Source: Mycosarcoma maydis
Lineage: Eukaryota > Basidiomycota > Ustilaginomycetes > Ustilaginales
DNA: 64,000 bases
Reading direction: 5' to 3'
NCBI RefSeq assembly: GCF_000328475.2
Contig: NC_026478.1
Location: 682,001-746,000, forward strand
Shown: positions 41,401-51,807 of the stretch, piece after piece
Layout of the letters: each line of letters opens with the position of its first letter
How positions within the stretch are numbered: position 1 is the stretch's first letter
Program-made: the position numbers and the translations under genes
The notes under the pieces: model-generated
Databases searched by the model: none
What the model saw: only the letters and a program-made list of their open reading frames with translations
Told to the model about the DNA's origin: nothing

Positions 41401-42984
41401 ATGGCTCCTCACAGGCCAACCGAATCCAGGATGCGAGCTTCAACTCACAGCTGGCTGCTGCTAGTGGTAGTCTTGTCGCTTTCATCTTTCACCGTTAACG
41501 CTGTAATTTTGGAAGGACTGATCCCGCCGAGATCGCATCTGGCTCCATCGACATTCCAACAGCCTTTTGCTCTTTCGTCCTATCTGCAAAAATTGTTTGG
41601 CACCTCGCTTCGAGCATTGTACGGCGCTGAGCAAAACAGGCAGACCAGTGTCAAGACATTCGGATTGAGAGAAGCTTACCATCAGGGAATTGGAGACAAG
41701 GCACACGAGCGGGCAAGGGCCACGTTTGATTTCCGAATCACTGCGAATGACGTACAGGCTGATCAGGCCAACATTGATTTCATCCCTGCCATCCGCACCG
41801 TCCGACAGCGCATCACTAGAGCCAAAGATCCGAAAAAGTACGTCGAGGTGCGCGGTCAGTCGTACAGGGATGCAATGTGCGCTGCCTCAACCGAATTGGA
41901 TTGGGAGGACGTCGATGTGGAAGCACCGGACGTGACCGAACGGACAACAGTGCTTGCTTTCGCCAAGATGGCTTCGGCAGCGTACAAGAACGACACGTCT
42001 GACTGGGATGGTATCGGAGGCTTTGATCCCACCAACTCGTTCGGCTGGGAAGGCGATGGCATCCGCGGCCACATTTTCACCACGCACGACAACGACACGA
42101 TTGTTGTGGCGCTCAAGGGAACCTCTAATGTGTTTTTGGGTGGTGGCGATACCGCGCGTCGAGACAAGACCAACGACAATCTGCTCTTCTCGTGCTGCTG
42201 CGCGCGAGTGTCGTGGTCGTGGTCGACTGTATGCGACTGCTACCAGGGCCACGGCGATCAATGCGGACAGACGTGTGTGGAACGCGCGCTTATCGAAAAG
42301 TCGCTTTATTATCCTGCCATCACGGATCTGTTCAACAATGTCTCGTACGCCTACCCAGACTCGCAGATCTGGATCACAGGGCACAGTCTCGGAGGTGCAC
42401 TATCATCTCTGTTGGGCATGACGTTTGGCGTTCCGACGGTGACGTTCCAGGCGCCCGGTGAACGCATGGCAGCGATGCGACTGCACCTGCCTCTACCACC
42501 TGCCAAACATGCGGACGAGAGTCCGGTGGCAGCATTGCCCATTGTGCACGTCTACAACAATGCAGATCCAATCGCGACGGGCACGTGCAACGGCGCTGCG
42601 TCGGTATGCTCCAACTTTGGCTACGCGATGGAGTCCAAGTGTCACTCGGGCAAGAGCATTGTATACGACACTGTAGGCAAGCTGGGCTGGTCCATGACGA
42701 TCAATGCACACCGCATCAACACTCTGGTCGATGACGTGTTGACAGAGGACTGGAGCGAAAAGGTGCGCAAGAAAAAGGCAAAGTTGCGCAGCATTGGTAG
42801 TCGAGGTGGTCAGATCAGCACGCGTGGCTGGAGATGGCCATGGCATAGGGGGGACAGTGCTGACGATGACGGGGATTCGGACGAGGATACGGATGAGGAT
42901 GACAAGCTTGCCGTACCGAAAGCGAGGTCAGAGGAGAGATGCCAGGATTGCACCAATTGGCACTTTACCGATGAGACTCTGTAG
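41401..42984 (+). CDS. ATG15: autophagy lipase Atg15
   Basis: 527 residues. Atg15 is a vacuolar phospholipase delivered through the multivesicular body pathway that breaks down autophagic and Cvt body membranes. The start at 41401 places a signal-anchor helix (SWLLLVVVLSLSSFTVNAVI) near the N-terminus. The class 3 lipase elbow GHSLGG has its nucleophile at Ser329, in QIWITGHSLGGALSSLLGM. Other Atg15 blocks are FQAPGERMAAMRLHLPLPP, VYNNADPIATGTCNGAAS and GYAMESKCHSGKSIVYDTVG, plus Cys-rich CCCARVSWSW...VCDCYQ. The C-terminal tail is acidic (DDDGDSDEDTDEDDK). Single exon. Confidence 0.95.
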   Translation: MAPHRPTESRMRASTHSWLLLVVVLSLSSFTVNAVILEGLIPPRSHLAPSTFQQPFALSSYLQKLFGTSLRALYGAEQNRQTSVKTFGLREAYHQGIGDKAHERARATFDFRITANDVQADQANIDFIPAIRTVRQRITRAKDPKKYVEVRGQSYRDAMCAASTELDWEDVDVEAPDVTERTTVLAFAKMASAAYKNDTSDWDGIGGFDPTNSFGWEGDGIRGHIFTTHDNDTIVVALKGTSNVFLGGGDTARRDKTNDNLLFSCCCARVSWSWSTVCDCYQGHGDQCGQTCVERALIEKSLYYPAITDLFNNVSYAYPDSQIWITGHSLGGALSSLLGMTFGVPTVTFQAPGERMAAMRLHLPLPPAKHADESPVAALPIVHVYNNADPIATGTCNGAASVCSNFGYAMESKCHSGKSIVYDTVGKLGWSMTINAHRINTLVDDVLTEDWSEKVRKKKAKLRSIGSRGGQISTRGWRWPWHRGDSADDDGDSDEDTDEDDKLAVPKARSEERCQDCTNWHFTDETL

Positions 42985-44080
42985 CGGGCTTGGTCGTCCT
43001 GCAGTGCGATTGACCACACAATCACCAATGTCAACAGTCACGAGTGCTTGGCGTGTGTTGTCCTGTATCCTACCATCTTGATCATGATACCATCCTTGGC
43101 AAGAATCCGCTCTGAAGCCAAGCGAACATCGAGCATAAAGCTCAAGCACTACACGGCCGCGTCCGCGTCCGCTACTGACTTGACATGAACAGTGTAGCGC
43201 GATGGGCGTTAGCATGCACGTCAAGACACTCTGTTCCTGTACCGATGTATGGCTGGTTCTGTGCGAATTCGGCGTATGCTCTGCCACGTGGGTGAGTGTG
43301 AGACTGTCGTCTGTGTTGGGCCGATCGCTTGGAGCGACGCTTAGATTTTCGTATATCTGTGCTCATACGCGCTCCGCCAAGACGAATCGTGAGTCACGTA
43401 TCGTGGATGCCGTTTCATGGTTTGCACTTTCATCTCTCAGACATGGGACACGCAAACGCGAAGCGCGAAGGATGGAGGTGGAAGGTGGAAGGTGGAAGCG
43501 CTGTGCACTGACGGCGTTTTTGGATTAGACTTTTGTGCTTCGTGCTTCACGCTTGGTGCAAGTTAGTTCGGCTTGGGTTGCATCCGTCACGAGTGATGAG
43601 TGTAAATGCACTGCCTCGTGCCTTGTGTCGCGCGTCTGAGCTGAGTGCAAATCACGAATCACGAATCACGAATCGAGTGAGCACTGCCCCCTCGAAAAGA
43701 CGCGCCCGCACGGTCTCCGTTGGCGCAAAGAGTCAATCTCAACAGGGCCCACCACTTGCTACCTTGCAACGACGCCAACAACCTCGCACTTGCACTCACA
43801 CTTGGAGCAGGCTCGCGTGTCGCATATTCAAGCATATGCCCGATCGTCCGGTCCGTCGACGTCAGCTTATACAGATACGAGCGTCTGAAGCGTTTCATTC
43901 GGCAGCTTGGCGTGCCGTCCGTCGTCGTCGCTCTCGCGATTCATGCTTGCTTACTGCGCGATTCAACTTCTCAGGTCCTAGAGAGTCCACGAGTCAAAGC
44001 ACTCATTGCCCATCGCGCATTGCCACACTCACGATTCCGAGCAGCTCCTTGTTTCTTCGAGCAAGAGTCAGCTCGACATA
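42985..44080. promoter_or_regulatory. spacer upstream of the Tvp38-family gene
   Basis: Between two plus genes. A 182-codon plus ORF (43533-44081) overlaps a heptamer triplet (aatcacgaatcacgaatcac, 43650-43674) and is read as leader. A GGAAGGTGGAAGGTGGAAG short repeat lies at 43478-43497. No gene. Confidence 0.6.
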
Positions 44081-46150
44081 ATGTCAGACACGTACTACTC
44101 GCAGCCGCCGCAACGCCATCGTGCACTCGATACCCCACTCGGCCATCCAGCGCATCAAACACACCACCAACAACAGCATGCTTCCGCATATTCGTCCACG
44201 CAATCCAACATGCTAGCTTCCCACCATGACGGTCTCGACTACACCCACTTCCACGCTCCTTCTACGACTCACATGCTACAACCGTACTACGATCCCTACT
44301 CGTCCTCTTCGCCAGCAAACGACAGCATGCGTCCAAGCTTCTCAAATAGCCACAGCTTCTTGCGCAACGACTCAAGTGTCTACTCTGCCAAACTCATGCA
44401 CAAGACCCCCTCTGATGACGCCCATGAGCTCAGCTTGCGCGCAACCCACTTTCCGTATGCCAAAGATGAAAACGGCCGTATCGGCATCGGACGTGGACAT
44501 CACATCGAAGCTACAGATGGAATCCTCCCGGACATGCCACCTGATATGGATCGACTCAATCCGGAACAGAAGCAGATCATGAAGCAGTTTCCTCCAGACC
44601 TCGACGACCTCGATGGCGGAAAATCCGGCTTGCAAGCTGTCAAGGATCTGCTCAAAGATTGGAAGTCGTGGTTCAAGCTCAAGTACCTGCATTGGTGGGT
44701 CATGCTGATTGTCGTCATTGCCATTGTAGTGCTTACGACGATCTACCATGAGCAGATCGTGGATTGGTTGACGCCCATCTCGAAAAAGGTGACCACAGTC
44801 GCTTGGGGTTGGATCATCCCCGTTGCCATCCTGTTCATCATCTCGTTCCCGCCGTTGTTCGGCCACGAGATCGTGCTCATCTTGGTTGGTTTGGTGTACG
44901 GCATTTGGATCGGCTTCGGAATCGCTTCGTTGGGCACGCTGTTGGGCGAGATCGGTAACTTTTACGCATTCAAGCACTGCTTGCGTTCCATGGCGGCCAA
45001 CTACGAGCGCAAAAACATCCACTACGCATGCATGGCCGAGATGGTACGTGACGGCGGATTCTGGGTCATGTTCCTCGCGCGTCTCTCGGCGATCCCTGGC
45101 CACTTCACCACCGCAGTGTTCGCCACGGTAGGGATGAACATCTTTGTCTTTACGTTTGCTGCGGTGCTTGCATTGCCCAAGCAGCTGCTGATCGTGTATC
45201 TGGGTGTAGCGATCAAGAACTCGGGTGATGGCACCGAGGACACCAAGAGCAAGATCATCAAGTACGTCGTGCTGGTGATCAGCTTCATCATCACCGTGTG
45301 GACTGCCTACTGGCTGTACAAGAAGATGGAAAAGGTGCGACCAACGGTGAGTGCGAGGCTACGTCAGAAGCGATACGAGCTGCTGCTGCAGGCGAGGACG
45401 CCGGGTACCGAAGCATACAGCGGACAGAGGCTGCATACCTATCCGCCCAACGGTGGCGTGTACACGGGTCAGAGTGGACAGAGTGGACAGACGACCAGTG
45501 CGCTCGATGCCAGCTATGCCTATCGATACGGAGGTGGAGCGGATGAGTATTATGCTGGTTATGGCGGCGGCGATGTCTCCGAGGACACGTACAACGAACC
45601 GGGGTATCGTCAGATGCACGCTTCCCATGCACGTCCACCTGTTTCCGGCCAAGCGTCGTATGCTGCAGCGCAGCCAGCACCGCCAGCACCGCCAGCACCG
45701 CCAGTAGTAGAACAGGAGTACCCGCCAGCACAGACGACAGCGCAGGCTGGACGAGAGCCGATCGCAGCACCGATGCAGTTCCATCGTCCGATACGTCAGA
45801 ATTCGGGCGCGGTCCAAGAGCGCAGATCTCCGTTCCGAGATCCACGGGCGCCGTCTAGTCGCACAGATGCATGCAGACGCCCAACGCTTACACAGTACGC
45901 ATCAGCGCCTGGAGCGCGTGCGCGTCACGAGGGCAGGGCAGACGAAGCCAGCGCGCTTACCAAACCGGACGAATGGGCGAGCACATCGTCGACCGCCACG
46001 AGCCCTGTCGAAGGCGCTCCGCCGGAGTACACCAGCTTTGTCGGCAGCACGCACTCGCACGCCAACACAAGCGCGCCCAACGAGCAGCGCACAGCAACAA
46101 TGGCGGCACGAGTAGACGCGTCAGTTCAGAGATATCACCTGTCCGATTGA
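44081..46150 (+). CDS. TVP38: Tvp38/VTT-domain Golgi membrane protein
   Basis: 689 residues from the ATG at 44081. The VTT (SNARE-associated) core spans about 210-440: an N-flanking helix (WWVMLIVVIAIVVLTTIYHE), then ILFIISFPPLFGHEIVLILV, GLVYGIWIGFGIASLGTLLG, EIGNFYAFKHCLRSMA and FLARLSAIPGHFTTAVFATV. Yeast Tvp38 is a late-Golgi protein; related VTT proteins (TMEM41B, VMP1) are lipid scramblases, so lipid transport is a family-based inference. The N-terminal 200 residues are polar and the C-terminal ~230 are disordered, with a (CAGCACCGC)n-derived PAPPAPPAPP stretch. The frame is open further upstream (44006) but this ATG has better context. Confidence 0.88.
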   Translation: MSDTYYSQPPQRHRALDTPLGHPAHQTHHQQQHASAYSSTQSNMLASHHDGLDYTHFHAPSTTHMLQPYYDPYSSSSPANDSMRPSFSNSHSFLRNDSSVYSAKLMHKTPSDDAHELSLRATHFPYAKDENGRIGIGRGHHIEATDGILPDMPPDMDRLNPEQKQIMKQFPPDLDDLDGGKSGLQAVKDLLKDWKSWFKLKYLHWWVMLIVVIAIVVLTTIYHEQIVDWLTPISKKVTTVAWGWIIPVAILFIISFPPLFGHEIVLILVGLVYGIWIGFGIASLGTLLGEIGNFYAFKHCLRSMAANYERKNIHYACMAEMVRDGGFWVMFLARLSAIPGHFTTAVFATVGMNIFVFTFAAVLALPKQLLIVYLGVAIKNSGDGTEDTKSKIIKYVVLVISFIITVWTAYWLYKKMEKVRPTVSARLRQKRYELLLQARTPGTEAYSGQRLHTYPPNGGVYTGQSGQSGQTTSALDASYAYRYGGGADEYYAGYGGGDVSEDTYNEPGYRQMHASHARPPVSGQASYAAAQPAPPAPPAPPVVEQEYPPAQTTAQAGREPIAAPMQFHRPIRQNSGAVQERRSPFRDPRAPSSRTDACRRPTLTQYASAPGARARHEGRADEASALTKPDEWASTSSTATSPVEGAPPEYTSFVGSTHSHANTSAPNEQRTATMAARVDASVQRYHLSD

Positions 46151-46444
46151 TTGTACTGTATGAACACTGAGCACTGAAACAGACATGTCTGACCGAGCGG
46201 TCCTGGATGGCGTGCGCGTGGATGTGTGCGTGCGATTGAGCTCACACTGACGAGAAGCATGCGCAGACAAGACAGTCAGGGATGAGTGGAAGAGGTGTCA
46301 TGGAGCGGCAGGAGGAGGATGAAGGATGAAGTGGAGGCATCCACGCTCTGGTGGTTCTGTCAGTGAACAGACGATGGATCGAGGTGGGCATGAGGCTCGC
46401 GCAAGCGAGTAGTGGGTGTATTTGGACTAGACGAGGTCGGCGGA
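46151..46444. other. convergent 3' spacer
   Basis: 294 bp between the Tvp38-family gene and COA1 stop codons. No repeat or gene seen. Confidence 0.5.
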
Positions 46445-47017
46445 TTAGGGGTGGATCGAGGTGAGGTTGGAGTCTAGGAGGTTGACGGATTTAGCCGAGT
46501 GGTTGTGGATGACGAGGAAGCGGAGGATGTGGAAGGGGGCGTGTTTGTGTGGACGGATCGAGGTGAAGTAGACGGTGGCTGTGTTGGTGTGGTTGTTTCG
46601 TGGGTGGATTTTGAAGGCGAGGTCGATGCGGCCTTGCATCATGTTGACTGAGCCTTGGATGTGTGGCTTGTTGGCGAGCCAGAGTTCGGGTTTGAGCACG
46701 ATTGGTTCGTGTGTGTCGAGCAGATCGACGACGAGAGGTGATGCCTTGACCTGCGAGATCACCGACTTGAGGATGCTCGACGATAGCTTCTCCGTGTTGG
46801 TCGCATACAGGCTAAACACCGCCCACGATCCGAGCGCCATCCCGACCGTCACCACCATATACGCCATCGTCGTAGGCACGCTCGGAAGCGCCCCCCCTGT
46901 CCGCTCCCATCGCCGATGCGTATGCATCATCCGAATACCCCCCACCGCTCCACCCATCCCAACCCCCATCCGCAACCCTCCCCCAACTGCCCCGAGATGC
47001 CTCACTCCCCTCATCAT
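46445..47017 (-). CDS. COA1: cytochrome c oxidase assembly factor Coa1-like
   Basis: 190 residues. Coa1 is a mitochondrial inner-membrane protein that helps mature Cox1 in early complex IV assembly. Seen here: a basic N-terminus (MMRGVRHLGAVGGGLRMGVG), a single transmembrane helix (MVVTVGMALGSWAVFSLYA, about 54-72), and a soluble intermembrane-space domain beginning NTEKLSSSILKSVISQVKAS with LLDTHEPIVLKPELW, the typical helix followed by IQGSVNMMQGRIDLAFKI in the Coa1/Tim21 fold. Stop is TAA at 46447-46445. No intron is needed. Assignment rests on topology and the domain pattern; Tim21 is a less likely alternative. Confidence 0.72.
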   Translation of the reverse strand: MMRGVRHLGAVGGGLRMGVGMGGAVGGIRMMHTHRRWERTGGALPSVPTTMAYMVVTVGMALGSWAVFSLYATNTEKLSSSILKSVISQVKASPLVVDLLDTHEPIVLKPELWLANKPHIQGSVNMMQGRIDLAFKIHPRNNHTNTATVYFTSIRPHKHAPFHILRFLVIHNHSAKSVNLLDSNLTSIHP

Positions 47018-47359
47018 GCCAATTGCGTCTCTGATACTCGTGTCGTATCGCTAGCTCCAGACTCTCCGCCAATCCGCGAGTGCGCAACCACCCGTACAAT
47101 CAGTGCCGATTAACGTCCTGAACATACCTCCATCCTTTCATCCGACCGATTCCTGATTCATCCACACGCCTCCTTCCATACTCAAGATTCCCCCCTTCTG
47201 ATCACGTGACATTCGGGATTCGTGATTCACCAATCCTCCATTAAATTCGTCAATTAAACACCCAACACACAAACCCCCCGCCGCACGCCCCCGCGATCCA
47301 CGATTTGCGTATTCGCGCCTCGCACTCACCACGCTTAGTCCCGCTCCGCTCAAACACAA

Positions 47360-47500
47360 GCACCAAGCACTAAGCACTAAGCATGAAGCGTGAAGCGTGA
47401 AGCGTGAAGCGTGAAGCGTGAAGCGTGAAGCGTGAAGCGTGAAGCGTGAAGCGTGAAGCGTGAAGCGTGAAGCGTGAAGCGTGAAGCGTGAAGCGTGAAG
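47360..47500. repeat. GCGTGAA heptamer array, 16 perfect units
   Basis: Sixteen identical GCGTGAA units run 47388-47499. They are preceded by stepwise variants of the same period: GCACCAA, GCACTAA, GCACTAA, GCATGAA. The unit differs by one base from the spacer heptamer TCGTGAA, so it is a locally amplified family member. Confidence 0.97.
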
Positions 47501-47770
47501 CTTTGTACTTTGTGCTTCCCACCCATCTCGCTCGCACAGCCGCAATCGCGCGTTCGACAATCATGAAAGAGAGCGTGAGATTAACCCGACCAGGAACAGG
47601 ACGAGAAGAACCACCAAAAAAAAACAGCCAAACAGCAAAAGTATGTGCAACGAAGTAGAGAAAGGAGACGAGAGTGGTTTAGTTGCAGCGACAGCGAGAG
47701 CGAGAGTGACGTGCGATAAAGTGAGAATGCACCGTTGTGGCAGAAGCGGCGGGTGGTTTTGCAGAGACCA

Positions 47771-47810
47771 GCGCAGCAGCGCAGCAGCGCAGCAGCGCAG
47801 CAGCGCAGCA
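47771..47810. repeat. GCGCAGCA 8-bp array, 5 units
   Basis: Five perfect GCGCAGCA copies followed by GGCCGATC. Unrelated in sequence to the heptamer family; typical slippage-type microsatellite. Confidence 0.93.
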
Positions 47811-47933
47811 GGCCGATCGGATACGGATACGCGCGAGGAATGAGCTGTGGACACACGCGAGCGCGCGTACGCACACACTGCGTCCAAAGTGGGTATGGTT
47901 GCCTCGGTGAAAGCGCATCGCCTGATGGCACGC

Positions 47934-49409
47934 TCATCCACATCGACACGTCAACACATCCATGAGTTTCTGACCAACCGTCTTGCGTTCCGCGGGGTGA
48001 TGATCGTCGCCGTTGCTGATGCCCACTGCCTGACGCGTATCGCCACGACGATCGAGCCCGTTTCCGGACGACATGGCGGTTGGCGTCATGTGTCCCACAT
48101 GACTGTGCTCCCTGGTACCATTCTGGTTTGGAATGCCCACCACGGTAGCGTCGTGAACGGCCACGTTGGATGCGTGTCCGACACCGCCGTATCCTGATCC
48201 ACTCTGCGTGTAGTCGCCGTGGCTGGCCCGCAGTTGTCCTGCCTGCGAACGATCGCTCTGCAGGTGCTGCTGAGCTCCACCCGACTTGCGTCCACCCTTG
48301 GACCCGTTGCGAGCCAGCGCGGCGGGCTGTTGCGCAGCTGCTGCCGATGCTTGCGGCGCAGCCGACGCACGTGTTTCGCGCTGACGCTCGCGCTCGCGCT
48401 CGTCGCGACGATCACGGCTGGTACCTGCCTCCCATCCCTTGCCGTTGTTCAGCAGCATCCAGTCAAACACGCCATCCTCCTGTTCGCCCGAACTCTTGAG
48501 CACCTTGGTGAATAGCTCGCGCAAAAAGTCGTAGTCGGGTGTCTCCTCGAATCCGAGCTTGCGAACGTAGTTGAGGTAGATGCCAAACTCCTCGGGGAAT
48601 CCTTCGCAAAGTTCCTTGATGGGTGTGCTCTGCTTCTTTTCGCCAATTTTTTCGTACTTTTGCTTGTTGGTGGCCGCCTTGAGACCCTGCCATGGTAAGC
48701 CACCGCGCAGGAAATACATAAACACGTGACCCAATGCCTCGAGGTCATCCCTTCGCGATTGCTCTCGGCCTAGATGCGTGTTGATCGACATGTATCGTGC
48801 GGTACCGCTCAACGACTTGCGCTCACGGTAAGGAATATGCTGCTTAGTTTTGGGGTCGCGGTACTGCTTGGCCATGCCAAAGTCGACGACGTGCACGAGG
48901 TTGGCGCCCTTGGTCATGGGACGACCGATGAGAAAGTTGTCTGGCTTGATGTCACGGTAGATGAGGTTCTTCTCGTGGATGGTCTGAACACGCGTGATCA
49001 TCTGCTTGGCGGTCATGACGACGGTCTTGATGCTAAACTTGCGGCCGCACATGTCAAAGAGATCCTCAAGCGACGGGCCGAGCAGGTCGATGACCAGAAT
49101 GTTGTGCAGACCCTCCTGACCAAAGTAGTACACCTGAGGAATACCGGGGCAGCCGGAGAGGATCTTGTAGGTACGGTATTCATCTCGCAGTTGCGGAGCA
49201 TCGCTCTTGCGCGGCTCAAACTTGATGGCAACGGTCTGGCTATTGAGCAGGTTGGTACCTTCAAAGATGACACCAAACGAACCCTCTCCAATCTTTTTGC
49301 CGACGCGGTAATGGACGCCGACGACGTTGGAGCCAGAGCTGGCGTGAGAAGCGTGGGAGGTCATGGAAGCGAAAGAGTTGTGGTACGGCTGTGAAAGCGG
49401 CTGTGCCAT
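47934..49409 (-). CDS. casein kinase I, Yck/Cki1 type
   Basis: 491 residues. Membrane-linked Ser/Thr kinase family acting in nutrient sensing, endocytosis and morphogenesis. The kinase domain (about 33-310) has [12 protein letters not shown], the ATP lysine in [14 protein letters not shown], catalytic [32 protein letters not shown] and the CK1 hallmark [20 protein letters not shown]; it is closer to Yck1/2 and S. pombe Cki1 than to Hrr25. A Gly/Ser/Gln-rich linker follows. The chain ends [10 protein letters not shown]: the cysteines are Cys-x-Cys rather than the Cys-Cys used for palmitoylation in yeast Yck, but may serve the same role. Single exon. Confidence 0.93.
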   Translation of the reverse strand: MAQPLSQPYHNSFASMTSHASHASSGSNVVGVHYRVGKKIGEGSFGVIFEGTNLLNSQTVAIKFEPRKSDAPQLRDEYRTYKILSGCPGIPQVYYFGQEGLHNILVIDLLGPSLEDLFDMCGRKFSIKTVVMTAKQMITRVQTIHEKNLIYRDIKPDNFLIGRPMTKGANLVHVVDFGMAKQYRDPKTKQHIPYRERKSLSGTARYMSINTHLGREQSRRDDLEALGHVFMYFLRGGLPWQGLKAATNKQKYEKIGEKKQSTPIKELCEGFPEEFGIYLNYVRKLGFEETPDYDFLRELFTKVLKSSGEQEDGVFDWMLLNNGKGWEAGTSRDRRDERERERQRETRASAAPQASAAAAQQPAALARNGSKGGRKSGGAQQHLQSDRSQAGQLRASHGDYTQSGSGYGGVGHASNVAVHDATVVGIPNQNGTREHSHVGHMTPTAMSSGNGLDRRGDTRQAVGISNGDDHHPAERKTVGQKLMDVLTCRCG

Positions 49410-51560
49410 GGAGGTTGGGAGGATTAGAGCAACGTCGGATATGGATGCTGGCGAGCTCGAATATGCCAGCTCGAATAGATAAACAAAAGTGCGAGCAGAT
49501 CAGAGTACTAAAGACGACGAGTGAGCGAGATAAAGGCAAGGGCAAGTATGCGCTGGTAATGGGTGCGATGGATGTGTCTGATGCCAAGACGGTGTCGTCA
49601 CGTGGAGGGTCGGATGGTTGTATGAGATGCAAGGCGCACGATTTGATCACGCTGCGAAAAGAGATGCAAGGGCTCTGGACCTCTGTGGACGCCGTTTGTG
49701 AAGGTCGCACGATGAAGAGAACCCAGGCGAACAATCTCCGCACCGATGTGAGGTGTCAGCAGTAGAGAGAGAGAAGCAAAAAGAATGCTGCCACGGCTAT
49801 CGCAGTGGAGTGGATCGAGGAGGATGCTGACGAGCCTGCGATGGTACGGAGCGGAGGGAGAAGAAGAGCTAGAGGAGGGGCTGATTGCAAGTATGGGCAA
49901 GCAGAGAAGAAGGAAGAGGGTGCGACGACGAGCGATTCGTTGCTTGCTTGCTTGCTTGCTTGTTCGAGAGTGAGTGTTGAGAAATGTGTGTGCGAGCCAA
50001 CGAGCGGGCGAGCGAAATCCAGCGGAAGCTGAGCGTGGGCGGTGAGTGTGACTGTGTTGCTCGGGAGAGGCAGAAGAAGGGGGCGGACAGGAAACAGCAC
50101 CCACACAGGCAAGCGAGCGAGAGGGGTTCGTCGCAGCACTAACCTAAGGTTGGCTTGCTAGCCACAGTCCACAGAGTGCAAAGCAACGTGAACAGTTTCA
50201 GAGTCACACACACACACACACACACACGCATCACGCGCATCACGATCCCGCACGCATGTCCACAGAATCTTGAATCCAGGGCAGCAGTCACAGCCAGAAG
50301 AGCAACGATCCAACCAACACACGAGACAGCCAACAGCCAACAACCAGCGGAAAAAGGCAAGCAGAATGAATAACTGTTATTCTATTACCCCAAGGGAAAC
50401 CAAAACGCCCAGTTGGAATTCACCAATTCATTCACGATTGCGAATTAGAAAAGGAAGTTATTTGAACAACGAATCACGAATACTGCAGCAAACCGGTGTA
50501 CAGTCAAGAGAAAAGTGGGAACCAACATTGGCTAACGTACGTTGTTCAAGATTCGTGATTGCATTGAGCAGAGCAACGAAAATGGCCGCCTCCTCAAATA
50601 GAACTTTTCAACATCAAGGCGGATCGAATTTGTATCCAAGGTTGAACCATTATATCGGCTGCATACGATTGAATACACGTGTAGATTTTGAATCTTGCAT
50701 GACTTTGCAGGTGCGGATATGAATTTCGACACAGCACAATTGAATCGTGAATTGCTGCTTTTTTGGATGTGTCTTGCTAGGGTTGCTGCATGCATGCTGT
50801 TTCCTTGACGTTGCAAGTTGCAGATCCTTTCAACCAAGCGTGGCAGGACTCACGACTAGCTTAGCTTAGCTTAGCGAGCGCGATCAAACATTTTGGTTCC
50901 GTCCGTCGTCGTGTGTCAAACAGTCACAGTCACAGTCGTGAGTCACAGACACGAGTGTTGGATTGCATCTCGGTGAGCTATCCTTGTTGGCAGCGCTGAT
51001 GTCTGGGTGGGCTTACGATTTTCATCTAGGCGTTTCGAAGCGCGCGCTAAAGCAAGCAGAACCTCAGGACTTGGTCGTGCGCAACTTACGGTTAGCAGAG
51101 CATAGAGCTTGGTTCTGCTGTAAATGCGGACCGCATGCAATCACGAATTCGCGCTTCGTTCGTTCCCTTTCAGCAGTCACAAGCACGAAGGTGAAGCGAA
51201 AACAACCGTGAATCACAAATCACGAAATGGGTGTGTTTGTGTCAACGTGGAAAACAGAAAGCAACGTTTCACGAGTCACGATTGGCATCGGAATAGGACG
51301 TCCCTCGATCCCTTTTCACAGTCACGAAACCGCATTCGTGATTCAGCCGGGATACCGAATCACGAATCGTGAATCTCACTTCGCTTTTTACGTAGACTCT
51401 GCGCGGTCCAGATTCTCTAGCTATACTGTTAGAGTAGATATGCATGCAATTCTGTCAAGCTGACGCCGTTGTCGGAAGCCTTGCCCTTCTGTATGCTTCC
51501 TAATACTGGCTTAATTGGTAAAGCGCCAAGCTGTGGAGTTGTGTTTATACAGCAGATGGC
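49410..51560. promoter_or_regulatory. spacer upstream of casein kinase I
   Basis: 2.1 kb between the casein kinase start and the POL5 3' side, both minus. Simple repeats: (TGCT)n at 49941-49962, (CA)n at 50205-50227, AGCTT units at 50860-50876. Isolated heptamers occur at 50430, 50735, 51210-51225 and 51345-51375. No RNA gene or protein gene was recognised. Confidence 0.5.
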
Positions 51561-51758
51561 TCATCCTTCGGTGAGGGCCATTTCATCTTTGAAGAGCGTC
51601 GCATCGTGTGAAATCGGCTGTGGTGCTGACGGCACCTAACAAATGTCCGAGATGCTGGCACTCTGCTCACGTTTCTGCCAGAACAAGCCGATGCCCTCTT
51701 CTTCGTTGATGGCGAAACACCGCGGAATAGCACCTCGGTACCAGTCGAGCACATCGTA
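51561..51758 (-). pseudogene. coding-like fragment just downstream of POL5
   Basis: On minus, immediately after the POL5 stop and a TGA, a 39-codon open segment reads LDWYRGAIPRCFAINEEEGI then GLFWQK, with composition unlike random spacer. A gtgagc donor right after FWQK and a cag acceptor 53 nt later would extend it to SHDATLFKDEMALTEG and a TGA at 51563-51561. There is no start codon or upstream exon free of POL5, so it could be a decayed gene remnant, an alternative 3' exon of POL5, or chance. No family recognised. Confidence 0.3.
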
Positions 51759-51807
51759 TCATGATAACAACAGAAGAATGCTTTTGTATTGAGGCACTTG
51801 GTCCTGC

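Larger units (their letters stand above)
47018..47933. other. repeat-rich spacer between COA1 and casein kinase I
   Basis: COA1 promoter and casein kinase 3' region. Contains the GCGTGAA array (47360-47500) and the GCGCAGCA array (47771-47810). ORFs through these repeats are artefacts of repeat periodicity. Confidence 0.65.

Noticed and set aside
43533..44081. 182-codon plus ORF before the Tvp38-family gene
   Set aside because: Runs through a heptamer repeat and Arg/Ser-rich leader sequence with no family features.
51507..51518. Box A-like TGGCTTAATTGG, possible tRNA
   Set aside because: No box B or matching acceptor and T stems downstream; the following sequence does not fold as a tRNA.
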